Shown piece after piece: positions 33,532 to 44,150 of a DNA stretch of 64,000 bases. A program made the translations under genes and the position numbers. Each line of letters opens with the position of its first letter. Within the stretch, counting starts at the first letter, position 1. The DNA is from Gentiana macrophylla (Eukaryota; Streptophyta; Magnoliopsida; Gentianales; Gentianaceae). The stretch is taken from contig CM047809.1 in NCBI GenBank assembly GCA_026214975.1, forward strand, positions 25,580,241 through 25,644,240. The letters are read 5' to 3'. The notes beneath the pieces were generated by a model. The model saw only the letters and a list, made by a program, of their open reading frames with translations, had not been told where the DNA came from and searched no databases.

Positions 33532-34115
33532 AGGAATTAAAGTCGTATGTTTTACATCATTCTTTTAACTTAAAGCAATCACCTCAATATTTTATATAAT
33601 AACTGGAAAACTTGAAAATATATGCTTAAAAAGTAAAAAAATTGACAAAATATGTGTTGTGTGATTCGTGCATGATCGTCATTTCGCCAGTCAATTAAAT
33701 GCATGGCTCGTTAAATCATTTCATGTGACGGACGTAGTATATCTCAAACATCTTCCTAAACATCTTTTCAAATATTTTACTTTTCGGGGATAGAAACTCA
33801 AGTTTCCCTAATAATTTTATTTTGCTAACATAGATTTCATATTCATTTCAAAGAAAATGGTTTTGCTAACATAGATTTCATATTCACTTTCAAAGAAAAT
33901 GGTAAAAATTGCAGCCAAGGGGAATCGATACCCTGACATTTGGGACTAAAACTAATACCTAACAACTTCACCGTTCATTCACATTGCTTATCTTAGGCGA
34001 GTGGAAAATGTATATATTTAAAGTGAACTAAATATCAACGTATATAAGGTATACTTGTAATTCTCAAAAATGAGGGGGGCACGCGCCCCTAGGGCCTCAG
34101 TAGCTCCGCCCCTAG
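33244..34115. mobile_element. Non-autonomous hAT-like element
   Basis: The left end CAGTGGCGGAGGCAGG and the right end AGCTCCGCCCCTAG form short inverted ends of the GGCGGAG kind common in plant hAT elements. Flanks ACGCGGCC and AAGCGGCC agree at 7 of 8 bases, fitting an 8-base duplication. No coding frame. It holds a poly(T) insertion (33479-33549) and a 41-base tandem duplication (33820-33901). Confidence 0.65.
33479..33549 (-). repeat. Poly(T)40 insertion flanked by a 12 bp direct repeat
   Basis: TAAAGTCGTATG occurs at 33479-33490 and 33538-33549. Between lie 40 T and GAGGAAT. Read on the minus strand this is a bare poly(A) tail with seven other bases, flanked by a target duplication, as left by LINE-type reverse transcription that started on a tail and stopped at once. 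Confidence 0.6.
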
Positions 34116-34129
34116 AAGCGGCCGTACGG

Positions 34130-34580
34130 TGTTCACACGGGTTACCGGTAGGAGGAATAAAACTTATAAATAAGGGTATTCAAATGAGAATGACTATATT
34201 TTATCTCTAAAATAATATAAAATAATACATATCTTTATTTTACAACATCATAATCCAAAACACTCCACAACAGCATCCTTATCCTCAACCATATAACATT
34301 TCAAATAATATTAAATAATACATATTCTACCACACAACTTCATTCATACATATTAAATATTTATTATTTCACTCCAGTAGCATACCTATCATTATCCTTA
34401 TAATTTTTAATAATTAAATATATTTAGGGAGGTGAATAGTGCATCCTCACAAGTAGGGATGCACTGTTCATATCCCTAAAAATAAATAAGGATATAGACT
34501 TTGTTGTGGGAGCTATTTGGGATAAACTCTATTTTTTATCTTCATTTTAGGGATAGGGCACCATAGAGGGCTTCTGCTAC
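34130..34580. mobile_element. MITE-like repeat, family shared with 39800-40085
   Basis: AT-rich block with AAATAATATAAAATAATAC, ACAGCATCC, TAGGGATGCACT and GTGGGAG in the same order as the copy at 39800-40085. No coding capacity. Ends not resolved, so the transposon class is open. Confidence 0.5.
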
Positions 34581-35338
34581 GAATGCCTAAGAGGCCATGT
34601 CGAGAGCCTAAAATGTATTGCGAATTCAAAGACAAAGGCAATAACAAGAGATTTACCTGGAGAAACGAAGTAAAGGCCTGGAAAGTTGATAAGAAAGTAC
34701 TGAACGGCGACTGAAAAAACGCTCACCCACCGGAATCTTCAACAGGGTTATCGGAAACGCTTGCTCGATGAATACTCAAAAACGCAAAAGTATTCAAGTG
34801 TTGGCCAACCCTCATTTATATAGGAGTCCGAGTCGGGGATCCCGAACCATTTCAGATTTCGAAAAGGCAATTACGGCAACCGTCTTTGGCTTTCTGGGTA
34901 ATTATGAGCATTCTCCTTGAAATACGACAAGCAGTTAAAAAGACCGGATGATCCAGTGTCTGACAGCTGTCAAGTGCCTTTTCGACAGGAGAACGGACGT
35001 CCCATAGCTCATTGTGTCCGACCCGCCATCATTCATCAGCTCGTCTTCTCAAAGTAAGAGCAAAATCGAACGCTTCAGCACGACCTCATGATGCCTTACG
35101 CGATCTAGCATAGCAAATTGAGCTCGTCCGCTTCAGCAGGGCACCAAATACGCCTTTTCACGATTAAGCATTGACACCTCGAGTTCGTTTGCTTCATCGT
35201 GGTTCAATCATGTCATTACGCTTTTCAGCACTGACACTAAGTCGCCCTATTAGCAACGTTCGGCCCGGCTTAACCAAGAACCGACAAGAGCTTTCTTCAC
35301 GACGTATTCTTAAATAAGTCATAAAGTAGGGGGCCATT
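34581..35338 (+). other. 3' part of the Gypsy interior
   Basis: Non-coding. It contains diverged copies of the AGCATTGAC repeats (35040-35235) and ends in the purine tract GTAGGGGG (about 35327-35334) before the 3' LTR. Confidence 0.5.
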
Positions 35339-35684
35339 GATACGCCAGGCCCGACACAAAGCCTGCTAATCCGAAGCCTGGCCCATACGTAAGCCCAGTA
35401 AAAGATGAAACCCGCGGACTAGTTAACTCACCCACCATAAACAGAGCCTGCCTCGCGCAACCACAAGCTCTCGTAATCTATCAAGACAACGCGATAAACG
35501 CGCCGACCAGCTCGCTCCCCATCTCGCCATCAACTCGGACAAAACTCGCAACGACCTCAACATAAGCCTGCACGTCAGAGCTCGCCTAACGACACACACT
35601 TGACCAACCTTTTATAAACATCGACTATGTCATCTATAAGTAACGGTGCTCCCCACGCACTAAAACTACGTTAGGTGCACCCTT
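35339..35684 (+). repeat. 3' LTR of the Gypsy element, truncated
   Basis: TGATACGCCAGGCCC onward matches 18188-18216 plus 24915-25240, then stops at CTACGTTAGGTG. The last third is missing. Confidence 0.8.
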
Positions 35685-35878
35685 ACAACTTTTAGCGCTG
35701 ATTAACTGAATTGAGTATTGATAATGCCACAATAAAAATGATCACAACATTGTAAACGACACACTTTAGGTCCATTACTAGTGATGGAGGTTTTTTTTTT
35801 TTTTTTTTTTTTTTTTGATTGAGAAGGTGATGGAGCTTATTGACGTGCACGCTTTCATTTCTGTTGCAAAAAATGCAG
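35685..35878 (+). other. End of GLR intron 1 with poly(T) insertion and 3' splice site
   Basis: Host intron text resumes after the truncated LTR. T26 at 35791-35816 is flanked by GTGATGGAG on both sides (35781-35789, 35827-35835). The acceptor AAATGCAG ends at 35878 after a TTTCATTTCTGTTG tract. Confidence 0.6.
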
Positions 35879-37197
35879 TTCTGGAATTACTACAAAAGGA
35901 AGAAATCCACGGAATTGTAGGGTCACAGAAATTAAACCAAGGAAGTTTGATTGTAGAGCTAGCAAGAAGAGTTCAAGTACCCGTTATTTCCTTCACTTCG
36001 AGAAGCCAATCTGTTTCGGATCCACAAAACCAATACTTTGTTCGGACTACACCTGATAATTCTAACCAATTGAAAGCTCTTGCCGCAATCTGCAAAGGAT
36101 TTAAGTGGAATGAAGTTACTGTTTTGTATGAAGCTACTGAAAGTGGTAGAGAATTCTATTCGGAGTTGAGTAATGCATTCCAAGTGTTTGATATTAGGTT
36201 CTCTTCCATGATTCCGGTATCTCCCTCAGCAAGTGATAACGAAATCAAGAGAGACCTAAATAGGGTGATGTTGATGCAAAATAGGGTGTTGTTGGTGCAT
36301 ATGAAACCTGCTCTTGGTGGTAGGCTGTTTCTGTTGGCGAAAACTATTGGAATGATGGAAAAAGATTATGCCTGGATTGTGACTGATAGCATTGGTAACC
36401 TTCTGAATTCTCTGGATTCTACGGTCATTGAAGCCATGGAAGGTGTTATAAGCATAAGATCTTTTGTTCCCAATTCTAAAAACTTGGAGAGCTTCAGAGA
36501 AGGGTGGAGGGAGGAGATGATTCATTCAAAGCTTGAAACTTCACTAAATGTGTATGGATTATTGGCTTATGATACCGTATGGGCGTTGGCTATGGCAGCT
36601 GAAATGGTAGGACCGATGAAATCCAGTTTCTCAAGAGCTGAAAATGGAGGAAATGGAAATTATTTCTCAAGTTTGGCCACCTCCAATTTTGGTCCAAAAC
36701 TTCTCCACCAACTGTTTGATGTAAGTTTTGAAGGATTGAGTGGGTTATTCAAGTTAACTAACGGGAAACCGAGACCTTCATCGTTAGAGATATTCAATGT
36801 GATTGGAACAGGAGGCAGAACAATTGGTTATTGGACACCTGATGGAGGAATATCTGGGAAGCCATTTTCGAAAAATAAAGGATACTCAACTTCTATAAAG
36901 GAACTAAGAACCATTGTATGGCCCGGAGATTCGGTTGTAACGCCAAAAGGTTGGGCTATTCCATCTGGGAAGCTTAAAGTAGGAATCCCTAAGAAAACAG
37001 GTTTCACAGAATTTGTGCGAGTCACAGAAGATCCCCTGACTAATCATACAAATGCCACCGGGTTTTCTATAGATATATTCCTCTCTGCGCTAAAGTTGCT
37101 TCCATTCCAGCTTGATTATGACTTCATGGCTTTTGTTGATGACAGTGGATCTGCTATGGGAACATACACTGATCTCGTTCACAACATTTCTGCTAAG
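35879..37197 (+). CDS. GLR: Glutamate receptor-like protein, exon 2 (ligand-binding domains)
   Basis: Two bases finish the codon begun in exon 1, then 439 codons run without a stop. It encodes most of the ANF/LIVBP-like domain (EEIHGIVGSQ, VPVISFTSRS, YAWIVTDSIGN, VYGLLAYDTVWALAMAAEM) and the S1 half of the glutamate-binding domain from about residue 447 (KLKVGIPKKTGFTEFV, ATGFSIDIFLSALKLL). The match to GLR clade 2 is clear. The donor GCTAAG|GTTAGC at 37197 is phase 0. An upstream extension of the same frame through the T run is intron. Intron 2 (37198-37442) is short and carries T27 at 37407-37433 just before its acceptor. Confidence 0.9.
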
Positions 37198-37442
37198 GTT
37201 AGCTCCTCTTAAGATATCCTTTTATCTTAGCTTATATTATTTGCATCACATTTTTTCTGTTTTCAAACCTTCATGCTTATGTATTGCAGTATGCGGTTAA
37301 AGAACCAATTTAACATCAAGATAATTGTTTTTCTGTGTTCTGATGAGGAAATGGTACAATCCCATTTGTTTTCTTAGTGTAGTTTGAATCATGAAATTAA
37401 TGGCTGTTTTTTTTTTTTTTTTTTTTTTTTTTTGAGTAATAG

Positions 37443-37785
37443 TATGATATTGTGGTGGGAGACACTACAATAGTGGCTGATCGAGCGGCATATGTCGATT
37501 TTACACTGCCATATTCTGAATCGGGAACTGTAATGGTTGTAAGAAATAAACAAGACAGGGACATGTGGGTTTTCTTCAAACCTTTTAGATGGAATCTTTG
37601 GCTTGCTATCCTTGCCACATGTATATTTATTGGGATTGTCCTTCGCATATTGGAGCATCCTGTAATCTCGAATGCAGACAATGTAAGGCCACATGAAGAG
37701 CACAATGCAGACAATGTAAGGCCGCATGAAGAGCACAATGGACTGATATTTTGGTTTCCAGTTGCAGTTCTTGCTTTCCCTGAGA
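37443..37785 (+). CDS. GLR: Glutamate receptor-like protein, exon 3 (end of S1, M1, pore)
   Basis: After GTAATAG| the frame reads YDIVVGDTTIVADRAAYVDF, then the S1 end FTLPYSESGTVMVV. M1 (WNLWLAILATCIFIGIVLRI) spans about residues 575-596 of the joined protein, and the pore loop FWFPVAVLAFPE about 629-640. Between M1 and the pore a 33-base direct repeat adds a second NADNVRPHEEH, keeping the frame. The donor GAGA|GTAAGT at 37785 is phase 1; intron 3 (37786-37895) is 110 bases. Confidence 0.88.
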
Positions 37786-37895
37786 GTAAGTTGTTTCTTA
37801 TGACTCCTGTAATGAGATGCAATGTAATGAATTGAAACACGCTATTAATTAATCATTTGGATTAATAAAATTAAGCTTGTTCTTCTGCCATTTAG

Positions 37896-38285
37896 GGAAC
37901 ATGGTGAACACCGACTGGTCAAGGTTCGTGTTGGTGGTATGGCTTTATATGGCCTACGTTGTGATGCAGAGCTACACACGCAAAGTTATCATCAATGTTT
38001 ACAGTAGAACAATTAAATTTCAAACTTTCTCAGGACATATATGTTGGATACCAAGAAGGTTCCTTTGTGAAAGATTATCTGGTAAACCAACTGCATTTTA
38101 GTGAATCAAAGCTTAAGGAATACGCAAGTATTGAGGACATCCATTATGGCTTGAGTAAAGGAAGCAAAAATGGAGGATTTGATGCTATAATGGATGAAAT
38201 TCCATACGTGAAGCTCCTTCTGGATAAATATGGATCCGAGTACAAAATGGTTGGACCAACATATAAGACTGATGGCTTTGGATTT
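37896..38285 (+). pseudogene. GLR: Glutamate receptor-like protein, exon 4 (M3 and S2), frameshifted
   Basis: Follows acceptor CCATTTAG. M3 reads NTDWSRFVLVVWLYMAYVVM up to QSYT, where GLRs continue with ASL. Here about 37974-37985 holds one base too many, so the frame goes to a stop at about 38101. In the shifted frame S2 follows intact (FTVEQLNFKLSQDIYVGYQ, GGFDAIMDEIPYVKLLLDKY) to DGFGF and the donor TTT|GTAAGC at 38285. Exon length (390) is one more than the phases allow, which supports a single insertion. The final exon with the rest of S2, M4 and the tail is not found before 64000. This is either a pseudogene or a base-calling error plus another giant intron. Confidence 0.8.
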
Positions 38286-38431
38286 GTAAGCTCTCTTTCA
38301 TCCCACTCTTCTTCCTCCTCGCAGTATATATTTGTAGTTCATCGATCATTATGGGACCCACTGATTGATTGTTGACCAATGGCCTATAAGTATGCAGTGG
38401 TGTAGCGTATATCAAAAGTCATATAGGAGTG
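38286..38431 (+). other. Start of GLR intron 4
   Basis: Sequence between the exon 4 donor and the chromovirus LTR. It contains a C/T-rich TCCTCCTCGCAG that might act as an acceptor, but no GLR coding follows it. Confidence 0.45.
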
Positions 38432-39799
38432 TGACGAACCTGTCCAGGATACCGAGTTCTTATCCAGAAAAGAACGCCCGACACGCATATAATTAGTTTA
38501 ATCTAATTATATACGTAAGTCTTACGTAACCAAACAGTAGAGAACAAGGCGGAAGACAAAACGGCAGTCTTGGGTAACTAAAACAATCGATAAACGATCG
38601 AAAGCAACACATACTGCATCTATTACATCATCAAAGACTTTACTATAAACGTCAAATACATTTAACCTATTACAACTTGATATCCAAAAACTCAACTCAT
38701 CGATTTCTAGCATTACAAAGGATAAGAGAGTCTATACCCAAAAATAAACTGAATAAAGAGGCAACATACTTTATCTCATCATCTACGGGTCACTCCTCAA
38801 TGACATCGAAAACAACCTATAAATATACCAGGGGTAAGTATATACGTACTTAGTAAGGGTAGAAGAAACGGTTACAATAAATGACAATACATACATATAT
38901 ATAACATGATTACTTTCTACAATCACTCCTACATAGGTTGTAACATTAGATCTTACTCACCCTCTACTAGCTCCGTTGTACATCCTTGCACAAATAAGGT
39001 TTGTTACATCAATATCAAAAGGCACTTCGCAGGGTGAGACTGCACCACGACATGGTATGCACCTCTCTAGGGGCACGAACATAGGTCTCAGTGTGGGAGT
39101 TACACGCATCCCTTGACACACAGCCTCAATTGTATCTGTAATCGTCCTCATGCTTAGAAAAGTAAACGAGCCTTACCAATGACGAAAATGTTTTAGCTTT
39201 TAGATACACACGTATGTAATTTACGAGTTTAAGTCTAACCACCTGATCCATTCACATAGAAGGCTTTGTATGGATATCTAGTCCTAGACATTCTAGTTAC
39301 ACTACCATGCACGTTGTAAAGGGATTATTGACTACTAAGTCAACGTCTCACAAGGCCTAAACAACGCATTCTGGTGCTCCCACCTTCTCCCTGCAGAGGG
39401 TCTCAATTGTGGTGCTGAGCCAAGGCTATTAGAAGTCATAGTTAGACATTGCAAAGTATCATTGAATGTTTTCAAAGACATGCACACCAAGTCAAAGAGA
39501 ATAACACACAAAAATATGCTTAAATATTGCTTTCATGAAGTGGCCTATGTTCATAGAGCCATGACATATCGAATGGAACACAAAATAAGGCAAAATATCA
39601 CTTTCAAAAACTTAGGAAATTTTCCGAAAATCTGCCCATGGACTTCGGCGCCGCGTTCGGTGGCCTATCACACTTGTAATTTTCTGAACTCGATAGGCCG
39701 GCGGCCGGGATCCCATGCCGGGCCCATTGGCCTATCAATTTTACGTTCCGTTCGAGCCATTCTAACCCAAAATTAATACCATTTAGGCGCCCGTCCCGG

Positions 39800-40085
39800 T
39801 GGCCTATCAAATAATATAAAATAATACTATCCTATTTTATTCTCAATTCAAAAACTCGACAACAACATCCCTATCGCCCTATAACATTTCAAATAATCAT
39901 ATTCTACCTCACCCCTATTTAGCCTCAAAGATCCCTATCCCTATTTTAGGCGTTGAATAGTCATCCCTCAAGTAGGGATGCACTCGACTTATCCTTAAAA
40001 ATAAATCCTCACCATTTTAACCTCAAAATTAGTACTTTTTTTAGGCATAAATATAAGGCTTACGGTGGGAGTGCCCTAATACATC
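39800..40085. mobile_element. MITE-like repeat in the chromovirus LTR
   Basis: Related in order and wording to 34130-34580 (AAATAATATAAAATAATAC, ACAACATCCC, TAGGGATGCACT, GGTGGGAG). Ends not resolved. Confidence 0.45.
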
Positions 40086-40430
40086 ACAATACCTGCAACA
40101 AACATTCATATACAATCCAATATGAATATGCACGAAATACAACCCAAAACAAATCTGTTTAGAACACCCTCTTACCTTTTAGCGATTTAAAAGAGAATCA
40201 AATGCAAAAGTTTGAATCCTTTGATTCTACAACTCCTATGAACAACATACGATCCAATAACAATATTCTACGATTATATACAACCCTCTACACCAATAAA
40301 GCTCAGAATTTTCTGAAAAACGACCAAGATTCCAATTTTAATGCTAAACTAAAGTCTTGCGGAATTGAGAACAATTGGTGTGGAAACGTTTGTTGCGAAG
40401 AGATGATGATTTCCGTCTTCTGTGGTCAGC

Positions 40431-40549
40431 CCAAAATCCCGACGGATTAGCCGCGAAATTGGAAATTCTTCTATTTCCCTTCCATGCATCCAAAATCCCG
40501 ACGGATTAGCCGCGAAATTGGAAATTCTTCTATTTCCCTTCCATGCATC
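40431..40549. repeat. 59 bp tandem duplication
   Basis: AAAATCCCGACGGATTAGCC through CCCTTCCATGCATC occurs twice in a row (from 40433 and 40492) with no difference seen by eye, so it is recent relative to the LTR. Confidence 0.9.
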
Positions 40550-40794
40550 TCCTGTGTTGCCTACATCGTATTTTTATCAGAACTTGCGGCGAATACATTA
40601 TGAGAAGATTTTTGGGGATTATTTTCCTTTTATAGGCTTAATTAAATACATTAAATAAAACCTTTAATTAAATCTCTTTTATAATAATTAAATCATTTTT
40701 AATTATTAACTTTTAGGTTAACATAAAATAGAAAAATAAATATATTAAATTCCATTTTACATTTTAACTCGTCTTGAAATTTCGGGATGTTACA

Positions 40795-41660
40795 TCTTAA
40801 AACAAGTTTCGTTCTCGAAACTGAATATGCTTGGGAGGTTCTTGAACTCTGGAACTCCGCAAACCATCACGTCTTTTAACACGCTTGTCGTCTCTACCGT
40901 AGTGTGATTGCTCTACTAAACCAAGAGCAGTTGAACTTTTTCAGTCTTGACTTCCTTCATCTTCCGTTATTGGGTGCAACTGATTCTTCCATGTATGTCA
41001 AGTTCTCTTCAACCATTTCATGGCCAATGCTTGCTTCCACATCAATGTCGGTTAAGCATCTCCTTAACATTGACACACATGAAAGACATTCTGCACTCGG
41101 GAAAGAGATCCTGGTAACTTCAAACGGATAAGCTAAAGGTCCAACTTTGGCCAATACCACGTAAGGACTTTCACATCTCGGGCTTAATTTGTATGTCCGC
41201 ACAAATTGTCTTACTCTTCCTATTTGAGGCGCCTTTAAATACACTTTATCTTTCACTTCAAACTCTAACGGTCATCTTCGTACGCCTGCCCAACTATTCT
41301 ACCTGTCTTGAGCCATCTTGAGGTTACGACGATCCACTTCAATCTTCTCGTTGGCTTGTCGTATTAACTCCGGTCCTTTAATCTGTCACTGTTCCACTTC
41401 ATCCCAGAAAATTTGTGTTCTATGCTTTCTTTTATGCCGAGCTTCAAACGGTGATAACTGGGCACTGGCGTGGTAACTGTTGTTGTAAGTAAACTCTACT
41501 ATCTCTACCTTCATAGAAGGACTCCAGTAGCACAACTTTAACTCTCTACACATCCTTGTTGCTCCGGGACGAACCAAATACTATCTTCATTGCGGTCTTC
41601 CTCAAATATTCCACATTCGAAACACGAAGCCTATTCCTGATGCCGAAGGTTGCCATCTTC
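40795..41660 (-). pseudogene. Chromovirus integrase with internal deletion, C-terminal part
   Basis: The minus strand shows the end of the zinc-binding region (PGATRMCRELKLCYWSPSMK, about 41570-41510) fused directly to the end of the catalytic core (VEFTYNNSYHASAQLSPFEA, about 41504-41445) and DEVEQ. Most of the core with its D, D and E residues is gone. The C-terminal region follows at 41256-40957 (KVYLKAPQIGRVRQF, KLSPRCESPYVVLAKVGPLA, then SMLRRCLTDIDV) near the site where a chromodomain would be. The LTR starts just after. Confidence 0.75.
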
Positions 41661-43522
41661 ATCTAACTCATAACCACTGGATGATTTGGTTCTGACCACT
41701 CTCTTATAACCGACCACAACTGGATCTTCGTCTTGTTTCTTCACGTTCTCACCAACTATTTCGGATCATGCAATCAGCGGTATGGCATACTTAACTTGCT
41801 CTTGCTAGCTTATACCCAGAAAGCTTAAACTTCCCAACTGATACACAACTTCTGCCACACTTGACTTCTTTCGATCTCAGCCGCCACCACTGCGACGCAA
41901 GCTTGCTGTAGAACTGTAAGGATCCCAACTGAAGGATTTATGAGACATTTCAGGAAGGAAGAAACACGCATTTGCTATACTTTCTCTCTGACGGTCCGAT
42001 CCACTTCTTGCGGTGAGGTTAGTGAGAGCACAACACTTATGTAAAAAGTGTTGCAAAGAAGAGTCTCCAAGACGGCGACCTCTTAAACGCTACGGTGATG
42101 CAAAAAGGGAACTCACGCTGGCGAAAAAGAAGATATAAAATATCTTACAAAAGTTCTGAGGATGAAACGATGTGGGAAACAACAAAAGCTGAAACGTGGT
42201 ACGAACAACACAAAGGGAGATGAACGTTTGAACTTAAGACCAATTGGCATGGACTTAACCTTCATTGGTTAGATTTTTTTAATAAGGGTTTGCTTGGAAA
42301 ACCGAGAAAATTGAAAAGTGACAAGTTGAGAACCATGGTGGTATGTCAACTTGATAAGCCAAAGAAAAACATAATGCACTTGAAACAAGGGTGGTTGCTT
42401 AGGTTACAAACAAAACAAGATGACTCCAGGTCGAAGAAAGTTTGAAATTGGTTTTAAATTGAAAGATGAGTATTGTATCATAGTATAAAAGATAATCACC
42501 AAAAGGAAAAACAAAAGAACATCTTGCAGATGAGTTTCTTTTGAGAGAGTGAATTTTTGCAAGACACGACAGTCGGCAAAAGAAGCTCAAGCCGCTTGGA
42601 AGGAAGATAATGAGGTTTTACGTAAGTCCTTGGAAAATGGGGACGTTAAGAGAAACATCACATGATGGTCTTGGGAACATTTGATGCAAGAGGAAACGAA
42701 TATAAGACTTAAGAACGTTTTTAGCAAGTGACCTTAATCGTTAATGATTTGATAAACAGAATGTCTGTTGGCGAACTAAGAGAATCCCCCGTTCGCATAA
42801 ATGCTGTTGAGGAATCATCCCACAACAAGAACAAAGTAAAAGTGCAAGATCCAGCAGCTGAAAGACTAAACAAATGAGAAATCATAAAGAGGGTAAAGAT
42901 CTCAACATGAAGTTACGGGGCTAAAACGAGTACACCAAAAGGTCTCATAATGAAATAAAACTTGTCAATTAGTGTCCAAGTTTGCATTAGTCAAAGACAG
43001 ATTATTTCCAGATTGAAAGATGATAGAAATTTCCTCAAGATATTGTAAAGGAAGGTCAAATGTTTTGAAGATGGGTCTGCGATAAACAAGCTTTTGAGTG
43101 AAAGAGGAAAGGACACTTAAGAAATGTCGCAGGAAGCTTGATTTCATAAAATGAATTCAACTTTCAAGAGAAGTTTAAAAGATCATTGATGATCCCATCC
43201 AAGGGTTCAAGGTTGCACTAATCGTGGGGAATAATACAATGCTAAAGAATAAGTGCTCAAGGTTATTCTTTATTTTGAGGGAATGAAAAGGTTAAAACAA
43301 AGCAGACATTTCAACCGGTGTAACGAATTGTTATCGAAACACCAAAACAGAAGAGGGAATGTCAAAAGGTGTGTCTGGCGGTTCATGTCTCTCAATGGCC
43401 TGAAAGAGATTTAAAACGGAAAGGGTACAAGGTGCATTAGCCCGAATTGAAATTGATAAATGTTTTGCAATTCAAATGGTGGTTGGCTAGATAGGTTCTG
43501 AAGGCATCTTGGCATGGACCAC
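41661..43522. other. Chromovirus interior, decayed
   Basis: No readable domain in either strand. Purine-rich text with many short frames (for example 42590-42399 and 43147-42965 on the minus strand) that I cannot match to a protein. From its position it should be pol or gag of the chromovirus, or an unknown element. Confidence 0.3.
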
Positions 43523-44149
43523 TGACGATACCAAATTTCACCACGCCACGTGTCACGATAGAAATAGGGCTAGAAGCTTAACTTTAAGGACCAAGAGTCC
43601 CTTTGTAGACCTAAGGGCCGATCTCCTCCAAAAGAGGGGGCTGCTCAGTTCGTTCTTCTGTCCACCACAGGTCGGTCAGGACGAGATAGAGGCAGACCTG
43701 CCCAGCTCAATCATACGGACCTCGGTTGCTCACCGCAGGCCGGCCAGAGCGTGTAATGATAAACACACGTTTATTTGTATAATTATTAGATAAGTCCTGA
43801 GACATTAAGACTCTGATCTTTATCATTTGAATACCGAGATTATCTCCTAAAATTAAGGGATCATTACGGTTTAATTGTACTTGTGAGACACGAAAGGAAG
43901 GTCCATGAGGGACACGACCCATGAAGGCCTAGGGCACAAATGTTCCTTATACAAACGTTACTAAGAACTACGGAAGACTTGATTCCAATTGATACTTTGG
44001 ATACGTAGGCAACTTGGGAAAATCCCAGGCTCAGTCTAAGTCACCTCAAAAATCTTTCCCCATTCATACTTCTCTTGTTTTCATCCTTAATTCAGTTACC
44101 ATTAGATTAAACGGCCTAGATTTTATACCCGACGAATTTTGTTTCGTCA
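43523..44149 (+). repeat. 5' LTR of the Tat-type Gypsy
   Basis: Starts TGACGATACCAAATTTCACC and ends TTTCGTCA, followed by the primer site. The start is inferred from TG and from the change of sequence character; without a 3' LTR it cannot be confirmed. Confidence 0.6.
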
Positions 44150-44150
44150 A

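Larger units (their letters stand above)
18188..35684 (+). mobile_element. Gypsy (Tat-like) element with gag only and an antisense gene; hosts nested insertions
   Basis: The ends share one LTR: TGATATGCCAAGCCCGACAC at 18188 and TGATACGCCAGGCCCGACAC at 35339, with a purine tract (GTAGGGGG) just before the latter. The interior has a degenerate Gypsy gag on the + strand, tandem repeats and an antisense gene, but no protease, reverse transcriptase or integrase. This makes it a non-autonomous TR-GAG type element. Nested in it are a Copia (18217-24914), a solo LTR (25739-27436) and hAT-like and MITE insertions. The 3' LTR is cut short, so no target duplication can be checked. Confidence 0.7.
5554..35878 (+). 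other. GLR intron 1, about 30.3 kb, filled with transposable elements
   Basis: The donor (AAG|GTTTGT) and acceptor (AAATGCAG|TT) have matching phase 1, and the exons on either side fit one GLR clade 2 ligand-binding domain. In related genes this intron is normally short. Here it holds at least seven identifiable elements, described in their own entries. The part next to the acceptor carries a 26-base T run (35791-35816). Whether the intron is still spliced cannot be seen from sequence. Confidence 0.75.
38432..40794 (-). repeat. 3' LTR of the chromovirus
   Basis: On the minus strand it begins TGTAACATCCCGAAATTTC, a start typical of Del/Tekay chromovirus LTRs, and ends AGGTTCGTCA. The left part matches 61410-62296. 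A MITE-like repeat (39800-40085) and a 59-base tandem duplication (40431-40549) enlarge it. GGCCTATCA occurs at about 39660, 39730 and 39800. The small frame at 39151-38957 recurs in the other LTR but shows no sign of selection. Confidence 0.7.

Noticed and set aside
35815..35878. Upstream extension of GLR exon 2 (frame starting with TTG)
   Set aside because: It is not part of the GLR alignment, lies next to a poly(T) insertion, and a good AG acceptor at 35878 restores the phase set by exon 1.
38957..39151. Conserved 64-codon minus-strand frame in both chromovirus LTRs (also 61948-62142)
   Set aside because: The copies differ at about ten of 64 residues, about what the neutral LTR divergence predicts, so there is no sign of selection for a protein.
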